From Moniliella sp. 'wahieum' (Eukaryota > Basidiomycota > Moniliellomycetes > Moniliellales > Moniliellaceae), in contig RSEE01000021.1 of assembly GCA_003971905.1 (NCBI GenBank), positions 1 to 64,000 on the forward strand: a stretch of DNA of 64,000 nucleotides, given 5' to 3'. Below the pieces are notes generated by a model that was not told the origin of the DNA, searched no databases, and saw only the letters and a list, made by a program, of their open reading frames with translations. The position numbers and the translations under genes were made by a program. This document shows, in pieces, positions 10,134 through 22,011 of this stretch. How positions within the stretch are numbered: position 1 is the first letter of the stretch; each line of letters opens with the position of its first letter.

Positions 10134-13100
10134 TCAGGTCGTCCGGCCCATGTTCTGGTTCAGGATATCGAGGCGCTTGTGAATCGAATGAACGTCTGTT
10201 GGGGGGGGGGGAGTGTTGGGGGTTAGTCAGGGGTGCCGTGGAGAGATTGAAAGGGAGGAGGAAAGAAAACGGGGGTACGCGTACACTTTTCGATAAACGC
10301 TGTGGTGGCAGGGGACAAGGCCGTGTTGCCTGGTTCGTCGGCCAGGTTGGGCTCGAGCAAGGAGAGTAGCAGCGTCTCCGCTGCATCGTAAGCATCAATA
10401 CAGCCCTGTGCGTTCCACTCGGCCCGCCCAGAGCTGCTCTGCCGAGTTCGGTTCATCTCGTCCGATGCAGCGGCACGCGCAATGTCCACAGCCATGGTGA
10501 GGATGAGATCATTGATGTTGCGCGTCGGGTGCAGCTCATCACTCTCCCCCGTCTTGGCACGCACATACTCGACCGCTCCAGCAGCGCTTGAAAACTGGTT
10601 TGAGCGCAAAAGAGACTGGCATACACATGGGGGTTAGCACGACTCTTTCTTCTTCTTCCGTCATCCGAGGAAAGTGATACGTACGGTCCACCAGATCGGG
10701 GCAGGGCGGGCGGGTCCAGCCATTGGCTTGGCGAGCATCCAGAAACTCGCGCGTAGTCTGCAAGCCGCGTTCAATCAACGCGGCAGCACGGAGGTAGATG
10801 AGCAGGCACTCGGCCGCCACTGCTTCCGAGTCGGCCACCTGTTTGGAGGAGAGGAGAGGCAGAGACAGAAGTGGGGGCCATGCCCAGTACGGTGGCGGGC
10901 AAAAAGGGGGTAGAAGACGGGGTGGTGCCTGGCGTTGCCGACTCATTGGCCAGCACACCTACTTCGTTGGCCACGACCGAGGCAGATGCCAAGCTGAGTG
11001 AGGAGGACGACCGTCCGCCAGGTGGGGGTGCAGCCGTGATAATAGGCGCCAGCATCGGTCGGGAAAATGGGGAGTGTGGCAGGGTCGCGCCAATACGATT
11101 CGGGCGGGAGGCTAGTTGCTCCCTCTGAGTGGGAGGCCGGTGGCAGCGTACCCAATTGATCGGTAAATCTCGAGTCGGCCAATTCGCTCAGCACATGCGC
11201 TTTGTGGAAGTAGTCCAGCATCAGTCCCAACATTGCGTTCCGCCTGGTCCGGCTCCCCGCCCAGCTGACCGCCGACGCGTCTCCAGCCAAGGGAGGGGTA
11301 GTGCCGCTAAGCAAGCTGTGCGTACTCACACCCGGCCCAGCGCCCGAGTAACTCTGACTCCGCCACGTGCGCCCCTGCATGATCGCTTGGGCGTTGCGCA
11401 AGGCCACTACGCTGGGAATACCAAACAGACGGATGGAGGCCTGGCTCATGGCCCGTGTCAGCGAGCTGCTCAGCGCATAGGTGGAGGCGGGTAGGACGAA
11501 GGACTAGGGGAGGGAAACGGATGGCCCCCGAACCATTTGCCCATCCATCATGTTGGACCCAAACGGAGAGATGCATCCCCCCTTCCTCGGCTTCCGGCTC
11601 GAGGGGTCCACCGGGTGTCATTCCTGGAGAGGCACTCAAGGGGGGTAGGCCCCGCCGTTGGAGCCGAGGCGGACACGGACGGAATGGGGTGGGCCGTTGG
11701 AACGGAGCTACTAGAGGGGATGGGGCTAAACTGGCCCCACCTGTGTGTGTGCTAGGGCCTTGGTGCATGCGTGGGGAGAAACTGTGCCCACTATAGAGAA
11801 CGAAGTGGAAGAACGGCGGTGGAAAGAGGCGGGGCGCTGATGCGCCGGCAGCGCAAAAGCGGGCCTCGGGATCGGCAAGGGACGCACTTGAGATGACGTG
11901 CTAATCGGCACAGCCGGGGTCGGTGGAAGATGGGGCTCCGCTCCCGCTCCCGCCCGCTCCCGCTCCCGCTCCCTCCATGGCCGCCGCCAAGGTCGGCCGT
12001 CGCGGTAGCTCCCGTGCTTGACGACGAACCTCTTTCACCTGTCGACCGGCTGGTCGGTAGGGACCCCGCGCTGGAACCGGAGCGTGGGCCACTAATGGGG
12101 GCATCGGGCGAGCGGAAGGGATGTCCGGGGCGTGGGTGGAGGGCGGGAGGGAGGGGGGAGTTGATGAGGGGAAGGGGGCTTGGCCGAGGTGAGGGCGGAT
12201 GCGAGTCCAGCCGGGGCGACGGTTTGCTCTCCCTTCGTGACCGGTCAGGAAGGAGGGCGGGCTGGGCAAATGTGGTAGGACTGCCGGCGGGAGAGGAAGA
12301 TTGGTGGCCTGCTAAGCTGAAGCGCGAAAAGGAAGGGGCACGGATTTGACTAAGGCGACGGATGGAGGTGCGGCCAAAGGCGGCTGCGGCCACCGAGGCA
12401 GCAGCGCTTGCCGCTGCATGCGCCGACGACGGGTAAGAACCAGGAAACGCCAGCAACGGTTTTCTCCCTCCGTTCTTCCTCTGGGCCCGAGACATGGGAA
12501 TCGACCATAGCATACTCTCCATCCAGCAAGCTCCCCGTGTCGCGCGAAGATTGGCGTCCAGGGCTATCGGGTCCGGAGGGGGTTCGGCTTGGGCTGGTGG
12601 ACGAGGATGACAAGCCCGAACTCTGTACCCCCCCGGTCACACCACCCTGGTTAGACCCAGTCGAGGCCGCGGGGGAGGAAATGTGGCAACCGAGGAGAGC
12701 CGGGACTTGTTCTGAACCGGATCGGGCGCACGCGGCCGCGCAGGTTGCTGAGAGCCAGAGACCAAAGTCCGGCTTGTGAGTGGTGGACGAGAAAGGGAGG
12801 AAGGAGTGGCAGTATGAAACCCGATAGTCGTCCTACGTGCAGCGCAAAGCCAGGCCGAGTGGATGAGAGACCACCGGCATCGGGCAGAGAGCTGGGCGTA
12901 AAAGGCTGCTTGACGAACGCGGGCAAGGGCGGAGGTTGTACCAAGCAAGCTTGACGAACCCATCGGTCGTAGCAGGGGGGGGACAGTGTCATCCCCCATG
13001 GGCATCGAATGTGGTTGATCGACTGCCTGAGATGCCTTGGCGCGAGCCTTGGGATGGGCACGGCCCCCGGGATCGGGACTGCGGCAGTGTGAGCAACGTG

Positions 13101-14529
13101 TTGCCGAGGAGGATACGATGAGAGCGGGGCCACGTTCGTAGGCAAAGAAGGAGGGTGATGGCGGCGGCAAAAGTGGCTTGAGGAGGGCGGTGCGGTGACT
13201 GTAGATGCCAAAGGAGGAGGAGGAGAGGAGGCAGGGAGGAACGCTGGGCAGGGGAAGTTGACAGTTGAGTTGGTGGATTGCTGCTCGGAGGACGGCGCGG
13301 CTGAGGACGGGCAGGGCAGGGGGGGGGGGAGGAGCCTGTGGCAACAAGGGGGCAGGAGGGGCAGGAGGGGCAGGAGGGCGGGGAGGGCCGACCAAGGGCA
13401 CGAGCCAGCTCGGCCCCGGATCCGGAAGCGACGACACGAGAGTGGAAGAGCTCCGCAAAGTCGGCACGGGCAACAGAGTGACGTTTGAGGAGGGCGCGGA
13501 TGATCTCCTTGAGGTCGGCTGGGACTCGAGCGGCCGTTCTAGCGGGGGCAAGCCTTCCTCGGCGCGACGAATGTTCTCGCGGGTAAAGCTTCCCTCGGAT
13601 CGCTCGTCAGGAAGCGGATCCGATCGTCGTTCTTCTCGATTCTTCGGAGCAACTCCATGTGATTCGCCGCGCGAAAGGGGGCTTGCCCGACGCCATCTCG
13701 TACGTCACCGCGCCTACGGACCACAAATCAGCTTTGGCATCGTACTTTTCGTGCCGCAAGATCTCGGGGCCATATAGGGGGGCTGCCGCACAGTGTTTCG
13801 GCGAGAGAGGCAGCCGGCAAATGTCGGGCAAACCCAAAATCAGCCACCTTGATTTGCGGGATGCCCAGGGATGACCCGAGGCGAGAAAGGTGGGATCGGC
13901 CGGCTGGAGGAGGAGGAGGTTTTGGGGCTTAATATCGCGGGTGGACAATGTGCTTGTTCCACATAAATTCAAGGGCGATGCAGAGCTGGAAGAGGAAGCT
14001 GCGGACCACCCATGGGTTCAGTCCGCCACCGGGTGGGTGAGGAAGGAAAACGACGCACATCGTCCCAGAGCGCATCAATGGCTTGCTTTTCGTCCTGGGC
14101 CGATGCCATGAGGGCACTGTTGGCCATGACCGAGGCGCCGAGGTCGCGGACGCTGAACACGGGGTCGGTGACCGGGTGCGACGGGAGGGGCGACGAGGGC
14201 AACTGGCCGTGGGACTTGATGTACATACTAGCGTCGCCCCAGGGACAGAAGGGCATGATGAGGTAGATGCGGTCGGAATTCTTGATGCAATCCAGCAGCT
14301 CGACCACATTGGGGTGGGTGATGCTCTGGAGGATGCTGATTTCGGCTCGAGGTTGGCCACGAGCTTGGTGGTGAGGATGGCGCGGGAGACGACTTTGACA
14401 GCAACGGCGGTGCGTGGGGGGGCAGTGTGGTAGGCCTTGCGGACGACGGCAAAGCTGCCCTTGCCGATCTCGGTGGCGAGGGTGTAGGAGCCGATGCGCT
14501 CGGGCGCGGGGGGTGGGGAGGGCAGTCAT
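10134..14529 (-). CDS. ATG1: ATG1/ULK-type autophagy protein kinase (frames broken)
   Basis: This serine/threonine kinase would start autophagosome formation with Atg13/Atg17. Read across frames from the ATG at 14,529: P-loop [23 protein letters not shown] lysine, [11 protein letters not shown], catalytic [30 protein letters not shown] and [16 protein letters not shown]. The ADFGFAR and ETLCGSP pair is an ATG1 signature. A long Ser/Pro-rich linker follows, then a fungal Atg1-like [19 protein letters not shown] segment and a helical C-terminal region ([14 protein letters not shown]). Two 3' introns are clear: 10,616-10,684 (GTACGT..AG) and 10,196-10,284 (branch CTGACTAAC). The last exon ends in a helix [14 protein letters not shown] at the stop at 10,134. 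At least four frame changes lie inside the kinase domain; they look like sequencing indels, since the residues remain conserved on both sides. Confidence 0.88.
10196..10284 (-). other. Last intron of the ATG1-like gene
   Basis: GTACGCG..CAACAG, 89 bp, with a CTGACTAAC branch region and a poly-C tract. Removing it joins FIEKY to [11 protein letters not shown] in frame and gives a natural stop, which is why this gene end was preferred over the open frame ending at 10,223. Confidence 0.8.
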
Positions 14530-15052
14530 GGGGTGCGAGAGGGGGCAGGCGCAGAGCCCAGGCGGGGGGTGGGGGGGGGGGGGTGGTGATGGCGGTGGTG
14601 GCGGTGGTGGCGGTGGGCTGGCAGTGGTGGTGGGGATGGGATGGGGATGGGGCGGCGGTGGCGGCGATGGGGCGGCGGAGGTGGTGCGGGCGGAGGGACG
14701 CGGCGTATCTGATAGCAGCGCACCGGCCAGCGCTGCTCCGCCGAACGCAGCCCGGAGGGTGGCGCTGGCCCACCGCAAACTTTCAAATCTGCGCAGCGCC
14801 TTGGCAGTGCAGCAGGGTGTGCACGTGACCCGCGCCGTCGGAGATCGATGACACGGATGCGACAGTCACACTAGTCACGTGACGCGGCGTGGGCTGCTGC
14901 GGGTGTAATTAAACGGGGTGTGTGCATGCCAACGCTATCGGACCAGCTATCATCAATCTCTCATCTCATCTCATCTCATCTCATCACACTCTCCATCCAT
15001 ACGCCAATACATACGTGTGCCACGCCATGCCCATTCCGCTCCACGCCGCCCG
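14530..15052. promoter_or_regulatory. ATG1 upstream region with two CACGTG boxes
   Basis: This gap lies between the ATG1 start codon and the 3' end of the next minus-strand gene. Palindromic E-boxes CACGTG occur at 14,822-14,827 and 14,876-14,881 (the second as TCACGTGA), about 290-350 bp upstream of ATG1. CACGTG is the known site of fungal bHLH factors such as Cbf1 and Pho4. A TCTCA pentanucleotide run (14,957-14,985) lies further up. The G/C-rich triplet-like tracts at 14,560-14,690 belong to the ATG1 5' region. Confidence 0.5.
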
Positions 15053-17210
15053 TCACGCCTCCATCGCCGGCAGCAAGCGCGCCAGGGCGAGGTCGAGCAG
15101 GCCGAGTGCCGAGCGCGCTCGGCACACCCGGGCGTCTCGATCCCCGTCAGCGCGGCGGTCCAGCCCAGGACGGCATGCTGCACCGGCGCGTACACCTTGG
15201 TGCGCACCTGCTCCACCGGCGCGTAGGCCCACCGTGTCGTGCGTATCGGCGGTGAGGGGTAAAAGTAGACCCAGTGCACGGCCTCGGTCAGGCGCCCAGG
15301 CGGGCAGACAGGACCGGGACCAAGGCGGAGGCAGCGGCGGTGCGCGTCGCCTCGGGCGCCTGGGCATCGGGCGCGGAGGCAGCGCCGTGGCCACCAGCGC
15401 CTCGACCGACGGCAGAACGTCTGCCTCACTTCGGGCGACCAGAGCGCGCCATGGGGCACCTGAGCCGCAGCCGCGTCACGGCCAGCGCTAGCGCCAGCGC
15501 CGGTCGCCCACCTGCCTCCTCGGGCTCGCACCAGTCGGCAGGAGGTGAATAGCGAGCGAGCCAGCATGGTGGGCGAGCAGGGTGCGCAGCGCTACGCGTG
15601 CTGGCCAACCGAGGCTGGACCGAGGTAGGCAAACAGGCGTTGGGACAGGGTCAGAACGTGTGTGCTGTCCACTGGGGATGGCTCGGAGCCTTGGTGACGG
15701 CAGCGAGGCACCAGAGGATCCATTGCATGGCCTGCGTCCGGCAACGCATCGCCGCCATGGGGATGGCCCGGCGCCAAGGCGGCCAGCACGACCGCGCGCG
15801 AATCTTGCAGGAGCAAACTTGCCACTTGGCCCGTCCAGGTCGAAGGCGGCGCGACGCCAGCGACCTTGATCCGCCTGGCAAGCAGTGAACCATGAGCAAA
15901 AACGCTGCGATGCGAGCTGCCCGGGCGGCGCGCGGCGCTCGCGTCGGCGGCTCTCCTCTCCTCCGGCGGTTGCAGTGCGGTGGTCAAAAAGGAAATGTGC
16001 AAGGCGTCGGTGTCTGGTCAATGTCGGACCAAATGCCGCCAAGGGATCCAGCGTCGAAGCGGAGCGAGCATGGTGCTGTCCCCTGCGGCACGCTGCCTGG
16101 CACGATGGTGTTTGAGTCGCAGCGGACGAACCGAGGAGGGGAATCTCGTCTCGCTCTTGGGCCGCGGGAGGCGATAGGAAAGAGTGGCACAACTGGCCCG
16201 CATTGGGCAGCATGGTGGTCAAGGTAGCCACCGTCGTCACGTACATATTCGCCAACGTGGTCGAAGCGATGCGAAGGCGAAGGACGAAGGAGCGGTCGTC
16301 TTGCGTGCCGAACTGGGCTCGGCCGAACGCGCATCTCAGCCTCCCATTGGGCCAGGTCGGTGCACACATGGCTCACCGATCAACCAACTGCTTCAGGACC
16401 CACAACGGCTCCGACGACGCAATCGGCGACATGGCTCCTCGGCGCGCAGCAGGGGAAGTGTGGTGGCGAGCGTCTCGGTAAACTTGTGTGGCTTCTTGGA
16501 CATGAGTCGGGGTTAAGACTGCGGGGTGGGGTAACAGAGGGTGGTTAGTACTTGGCTTTATGTGGCTTGCCCAGATCGGATAGCCAAAACCAGGCAGGGG
16601 AAAACGTACGGTTCGGAGAGCAGCTCCAGTAAGCCAGCAATCTCCAGTCCCGCTCCCAATGGGGGTAGGGGCACGGCGGTCGGGCCTGAGGAGGAGGAGA
16701 GGAGGGGGCATCGGGACCCAAGTGGACCTGTTCTGCCACCGGAGCCCCCGAAGCTGGAGCGGAAGAAGCCAGGGCCTCCAACCGTTCCACCACCGCCACA
16801 AACACTTCGCGCGGCGAGGAATGACGCGCGACCAAGGTGAGTACCTGCAATCCTGACGAGCGTAGCGCGCCGGCAGGCAGGCCCGAAGGCAAAGAGGCTA
16901 CAGCTTCGTCTGCCTGGGCCTCCGACACGGCGCCGAGCGCCGGGGTGAGGCGGCAAAGATAACAAACGTGCGGTCGCTGAGCACTTGGCCCAGCTGAGAA
17001 GGTGCCTCGTGGTCCAAGCGTTGGAGGGACTTGTGCAGCTTGTCCATCCGGTCTTCTGCCCTGTGGAGCGCACCCGGATCAAGTGCGGAGCGGGAGCCGG
17101 AGCCGGATCGGTTGCGGGATCGGGATCGGGCCAGTCGCGTCCAAGCGAAGAGCGCGAGCCAGTTCCGATTCGGCACTGCCCAGCTCGGCTTCCAGCGCAT
17201 GCGTGTCCAA
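15053..17210 (-). CDS. Unrecognised helical (HEAT/ARM-like?) protein, frames broken
   Basis: I do not recognise this gene. Conserved-looking stretches occur in changing frames: a helix DRMDKLHKSLQRLDHEAPSQ near 17,050, LRSSGLQVLTLVARHSSPRE near 16,860 with a following amphipathic helix, RIASTTLANMYVTTVATLTT near 16,230, and a C-terminal GLLDLALARLLPAM at the stop at 15,053. The intron at 16,519-16,609 (GTACGT..CGCAG, 91 bp) has a perfect TACTAAC branch site, showing this is a real expressed-type gene. Repeated amphipathic helices suggest an alpha-solenoid. The YAP1-binding/ALF4/glomulin family is one possibility, but no motif proves it. The start is uncertain; the 5' boundary abuts the downstream end of the kinase gene. 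Confidence 0.55.
16519..16609 (-). other. Intron with perfect TACTAAC branch site
   Basis: On the minus strand it begins GTACGTTTTCC and ends CCCCGCAG. TACTAAC lies about 30 nt from the 3' splice site. It is the clearest example of the splicing signals in this genome and was used as a guide for the other introns. Confidence 0.85.
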
Positions 17211-17373
17211 TTTGACGGCAGGGTCGGCGACTGGCGCAGGCTGCAACGTGGGCACCACCGTGCCCTCTTCGTCTCTGCGTGCCTCGGCGCCTTTGGGCTG
17301 GCGCGGTCGGCCTCGTTCTGGGTCGGGCTCGTCCGAGGTTCGGCTCTGGGTGCGGTCCAACCGAATGGACGTC

Positions 17374-20187
17374 TTAGTCTTCCTGGGGGTGGAGCGGGGT
17401 ATGACCGCGGCGTGCCAGGACGGACGTTGCCGCGCGCACCGCGCCCGAGTCGGTATCATCCGCATCCGTCGTCGACACGTCGGTCTCCGTAGCGCGAAAG
17501 CCGTCGTGAGCGCGGTGGTGGAGCTGGGTTTGCGTGCCTCCCAAGCTCAGGGCCTCGGCCACCGCCTCGGCTGCGCGCAAGTCGGTAATCTCAACAAACA
17601 CACGCGGCTCGCGCCGACGATAAGCGCCGCAGGGGCCGAGTACGAGACGAGGTACGCGAGCGCGGCATGGCCGGACCCGGACTGGGCAGCGGCCGCCGAG
17701 CGCCCGTGGGCGACGTCATCGGGTTGAGCGACAACGAGTCCGCGCCCCCCGTGGCAGCGGTGACAAAGGCAACAGGTACTTGCTGCGGCGCCGGCGCCTG
17801 CTGTGGCTGCACCGCCCATGCGGCCAGCCCGCTGGGGAGCAGCTGCAGGTCCAGCGTCGACCGGGGTGGCTGCTGGGTCAGCGGGGTAGGACGAATGGAG
17901 CTGATGGTGCGCTGTCTCGGGGCAGGACGCTGGGTGCGCATTCCATAGGCGCTGGTGCTGCGGATGTGCTTGGGACGAGCATGGGGGGTGGGCGTAGGCG
18001 AGCTCGCATGAGCAGCAGCAGCAGCGCTGGTGGATGGCTGGGGCGAGTGGTGGGGGTGGTGGTCGTGGTGACGGCGGTGGTGGTGGGGGTGGTGATGGTG
18101 CTTGGGAATGCGCACAACCAGGTAGAACTTGAGGCAGCGGATCGGCCCCTCCTTGCCCGACGGTCCCGGGCTGGGTTTGGGCGGGTTGGAGCCTGGGATG
18201 GCAGGGTTCTTGCCGGCCGGGGTGCTGCTGGAGCGCTTACTGCTGTCTTTGGGCTCGGTCCAGGAGGGGCGGCGGCCAAAGGCAGCCATGATGGACTGGA
18301 CAAAGGACAGGGCACCGCTGGGCGACGGGGGGGATCCGGCAGCTCCAGCACGCACTCCAGCACATACACCGCCGCCCACTCGTCCTGGTGTGTCTTGCCA
18401 ATCGTAGACAACGACGACGCAGTATCGCCGGCGGCGGACGACGGCGTGGGAGCACGTGGAGGCGCAGATGCAGGTGCCGACGCAGACGCAGACGAAGACG
18501 CAGGTGCCGACGCAGACGCAGACGCAGGTACAGCTGTCGTGGCATCTTGCTGTGATTCCTCCTTGAGCTGCGCCACCGTCTTGTCCATGGCCTGCGTCGC
18601 GGGTGGCGCGCCGGGGGCTGCTGCGCCCGGATCCGACTGGGGCCAGCCATGGTACAGGATGCCAGCGCAGCGGAGGGAGTACTTGAGGAAACTGAGCACT
18701 TTGGCTGGAGGCTCATTGTCCGGGTTGAGCAAGACAAACATGGAGTGGGCGGGGCCGCGGCGCCCGCGGGCGGGAGGGGCGGGGTGGGCGAGGCGGGGCG
18801 AGAGCTGGACGAGGGGCGGGCACTTCCCGAGGCGGAGGCGGAGGTGGAGGTGATGGAGGTGGAAGAGGAAACGACATGGCTGAGCGAGAGGGTGGAAGAC
18901 GTGCGTCCTGCGCCGCTGCTCGCTAGGCTCGATCCCGACGCCGACGGGGAGACCATGCACGCCTCGCCGCGGGCATCGACCAAAAGGGGAATCTTCATGC
19001 GGTGGGTAGGAACCGAGGGAATGAAGGTCGAGCTCTTAAAGTCTTTGGACCCACGGGGGCTCGCCATGCGCTTGCTCATGTTCAGCGACGAGCTGCTTAA
19101 AGTTCTGCATCCGCTTGATCGAGTCCATCTCCAACAACATTCCGGTCCGGCGGCGCAGCTCGGGGTCGGGGACCAAGTTGAGCGCGCGGTGCGCGCGAAT
19201 GGCCATGCTGCGGAGCGAGGTGTGGGATGCGCCGAGCGGATAGCGGACGCCGGTCAGGACACGCAGCATGGTCACCCCAATTGTCCAGGCATCCCCTCGG
19301 GGCCCCAGTAGGTCACGGCGCCCAGGGCGAGGAGAGGGCATGGACAATCTCAGGGCAGTGGAAGGCGGGGCTGCCACAGCAGGTGCTGAGCTTGGCCTCG
19401 GACTTGGAGTAGTGGGTGGCCAAGCCAAAGTCAAGAAGCTTGAGCTGAAGCGTCTGGGGGTGAACGAGGATGTTTTCGGGCTTGATGTCGCGGTGGCACA
19501 CCTGGAGCGGCGTGTGGATGGCGTCGACGGCGCTGACAAGCTGGGTGAAGACCGAGGCGGCCACGTCGTGCGGGAGCGTGGGCGCGCGGGCGGCGGGTGG
19601 TGCTGGTCATGCCGAGCAGCTTCTCCAGCGTCACATACGCGCCCAAGTACTCCTCGACGAGGTAGAAGTGGCCGGGGGTGCGGATCGTCTCGTACACGGC
19701 GACCAGGTTGGGGTGCGGGGAGCTCGGCGAGGAGGGTGGGCTCGCGCAGCAGGCGGTTGGCAATGAGCATGTGGTGGGGGAAGAGGGGCGTGTGCTTGAT
19801 GGCGTAGAGGGTGCCGTGCTTGGCGGCCAGGAAGACGGTGCTGAACTTGCCGCGGCCGAGGATCTTGGGCAGGAGGGTGTAGTCGCCGATGCCCGTGTCG
19901 AGCATGACATCGGCGCTGGGCACCTCCTCGGGCTCGGCGGCGGGCGCCGCCTCGATGCGGGCGAGGGAGGGGAGCACGTCGGGCGGACCACTGGTCGGGG
20001 GCGGGCGGGGCGTGGCGGCGGAGGGCGGCGGGGCTGTCGAGGAGGGCGAGGACGTTGGTGCCGGCTCCGGGGTGCGCTCCCACTCGGCGCGCTCGGCGTC
20101 GCGTTTGCGCTGCTGCTCGGGGGTGAGCTGGGGGGCGGGGGGGCGGGGGCATGGGCGCCGGCGGGGGGCGGGGGCGGCGCCGGACAT
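17374..20187 (-). CDS. Serine/threonine protein kinase, fungal, long C-terminal region
   Basis: The protein starts at 20,187 (MSGAAPAPRRR) with a Pro-rich leader, then a kinase domain: LGRGKFSTVFLAA, YAIKH lysine, LLREPTLLAEL, YLVEEYLG, VCHRDIKPENILV, LLDFGLATHY, CCGSPAFHCPEIV (APE replaced by CPE) and GDAWTIGVTMLRVLTGVRYP. A Ser/Ala-rich linker follows, including a TCTGCG-type microsatellite at about 18,466-18,536. A second conserved-looking part contains VLSFLKYSLRCAGILYHGWP, DEWAAVYVLECVLELPDP, FVQSIMAAFGRRPSW and RVFVEITDLRAAEAVAEAL, reaching the stop at 17,374. Several frame changes are present. The kinase lobe is certain; the subfamily and the function of the C-terminal part are not. 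A His-rich tract lies at about 18,050-18,110. Confidence 0.82.
18466..18536 (-). repeat. Coding hexanucleotide repeat, Ser/Ala
   Basis: Degenerate TGCGTC units on the minus strand encode SASASAP-type runs inside the linker of the second kinase. The same hexamer makes the much longer run at 53,053-53,182 in an unrelated gene. Confidence 0.75.
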
Positions 20188-21391
20188 GGTCGCCACAGCG
20201 GATGCGGCGGGCGTGCGATCTGAGATGGGGCCGCGCAGCGTTGTGGTTAGACGCACATGCGCGGGACGGGTGAGCGGGGACGGGGACAGTGAGGCCGAGC
20301 GGGATGCACGGAGTGGTGATTAGCCGATTAGGCGTTTCTGGCTCTCCGCCGCCCCGTGGGAGCAGCATAGATAGCGCAGGGCCGCCCACCAAACCACCCA
20401 ACCCTACCCACCCGCCGCCTGGTGAACCGAGCAGGTGCTAGGCACGCCGCTTCTTCCACTCGCGGGCCACTGGCGGCCACAGCCTCCCTGCACTGCGCCT
20501 GCCTGCCTGTGCAACGCATGTGACCGACGGATTGTCCGGCCGCAATCAATAGATACGCTATCTCACATCTCGTCATCCATGTGCATCTCACCCATCCCCA
20601 ACGGGCTCAAGGGGGGGCAGGGCGCACCCGCTCTGTCGCTGCACATGAAACCTGACCTTGGGTGTCGTTGTTGGAGAACCAATCGCGTCCAAGTGCAATC
20701 ATTAATCGGAGAGGTCGTGCTGATATGGTCAAGGTTCCTGAGAGGAGTGGGCGATGAACGCAGTGACAGATGCAGCCGCTGGGGCCGATTGCATGGCCCC
20801 CGTACTCCAGCAAGTGGGTGGGGGATCTGGGAGAGACGGATCAGAGCGGACGGCAGTCATGATAGCAATCGTGGTGGGCACGGTCGAAACGCAAAGCGAG
20901 ATGCGATACAGACAGGGGGTAGAAGCACCTGCCAGCTTCTCCCAGTCTCCACGGCAGTCAAAACAGGGGGCAAAGGAAGATAGAACGGCGCCTGGTCCTA
21001 TTTCCAACCCCATCATGTCCGCGCTTGTCCGCGCTTGTCCGCGCCGCGTCCGTCCCAGACAAAACGTGGTTGTCAGTCGATTTGAAATGTAACATGTACC
21101 CTCCCCCGCGCAGGCCGTTCGGTTGAATTGGTGCACGTGCAACGTGCATGGCCGCAGCGGGGCGGTGCAAGTTTCAATTGCTTGAAACACTGGGGGCGGC
21201 CCATGCGAAAACAGACAAGCGCCGCCCTGCGCAGCCCCCACGCAAGGGTGATGCGTTGCTGCGGCCAACCCTAGCTGCTGCCCAACCCTACTCGCGCGAC
21301 CCAGCCCAGCGGCCGGCGGGAGGGGCCCTGCCCCCCGCGTCTGGCCTCTGGCCCAGACCAGGCCCAACCCAACCCAACCTCCAGCTTGACC
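20188..21391. promoter_or_regulatory. Divergent intergenic region; AACCCTA boxes before uS7
   Basis: The region lies between the start of the kinase gene (minus) and uS7 (plus). Two AACCCTA boxes, 17 bp apart, sit at 21,267-21,273 and 21,284-21,290, about 100-125 bp before the uS7 ATG, followed by several CCCAACC repeats. AACCCTA is the telomere-like Tbf1/Rap1-type element known from ribosomal protein promoters in many fungi. A CACGTG lies at about 21,134. Another AACCCTA is at about 20,399, nearer the kinase gene. No protein-coding gene was recognised here. Confidence 0.5.
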
Positions 21392-22011
21392 ATGGCCACC
21401 GTGCAGACGATTCCCAAGGAGGCCGCTGCCGTTGCCGCGCCCAAGGGTGCGGTGCTGCTGTTGGCAAGTACGATGTGCAGGATGTGGAGGTGAAAGACCT
21501 GTCGCTGCAAGACTACATTTCGCTGCGCAACGCGGTCTATGTGCCGCACACGGCCGGGCGGTACGCGAGCAAGGCGTTCAAGAAGGCGTCCATGCCGATT
21601 GTGGAGCGGCTGGTGGATGCGCTGATGATGAACGGACGCAACAATGGCAAGAAGCTCATGGCGGTGCGCATTGTGGCGCATGCATTTGAGATCATCTCGC
21701 TGCTTACGGACCAGAACCCGATCCAAGTCTTGGTGGATGCGATCATCAACACGGGCCCGCGCGAAGACTCGACGCGGATTGGGTCCGGGGGTACGGTGCG
21801 ACGGCAAGCGGTGGATGTGTCGCCGCTGCGCCGCGTCAACCAGGCAATTTCCCTCTTGACGATTGGCACGCGCGAATCGGCGTTCCGCAACGTCAAGTCC
21901 ATCTCCGAGTGTCTCGCCGACGAGCTGATCAATGCGGCCAAGGGCTCATCCAACTCGTATGCCATCAAGAAGAAGGACGAGCTGGAGCGGGTGGCCAAGA
22001 GCAACCGTTAA
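21392..22011 (+). CDS. RPS5: 40S ribosomal protein uS7 (Rps5), one frameshift
   Basis: uS7 sits in the head of the small subunit near the E site and is essential. The start ATG at 21,392 encodes [14 protein letters not shown]. The conserved body is in another frame: [125 protein letters not shown] and the terminal NR. One G missing at 21,451-21,452 (GCGGTG for an expected GCGGGTG) explains the frame change and would restore a protein of about 207 residues, near the family length. Since this is an essential, probably single-copy gene, the frameshift is best read as a sequence error. No intron is needed. Confidence 0.95.

Noticed and set aside
14414-14851. Gly-rich plus-strand frame
   Set aside because: Antisense of the ATG1 5' region; low-complexity G runs without motifs.
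17780-18853. 357-residue plus-strand open frame
   Set aside because: Antisense shadow of the second kinase in very GC-rich DNA; the minus strand carries the recognisable protein.
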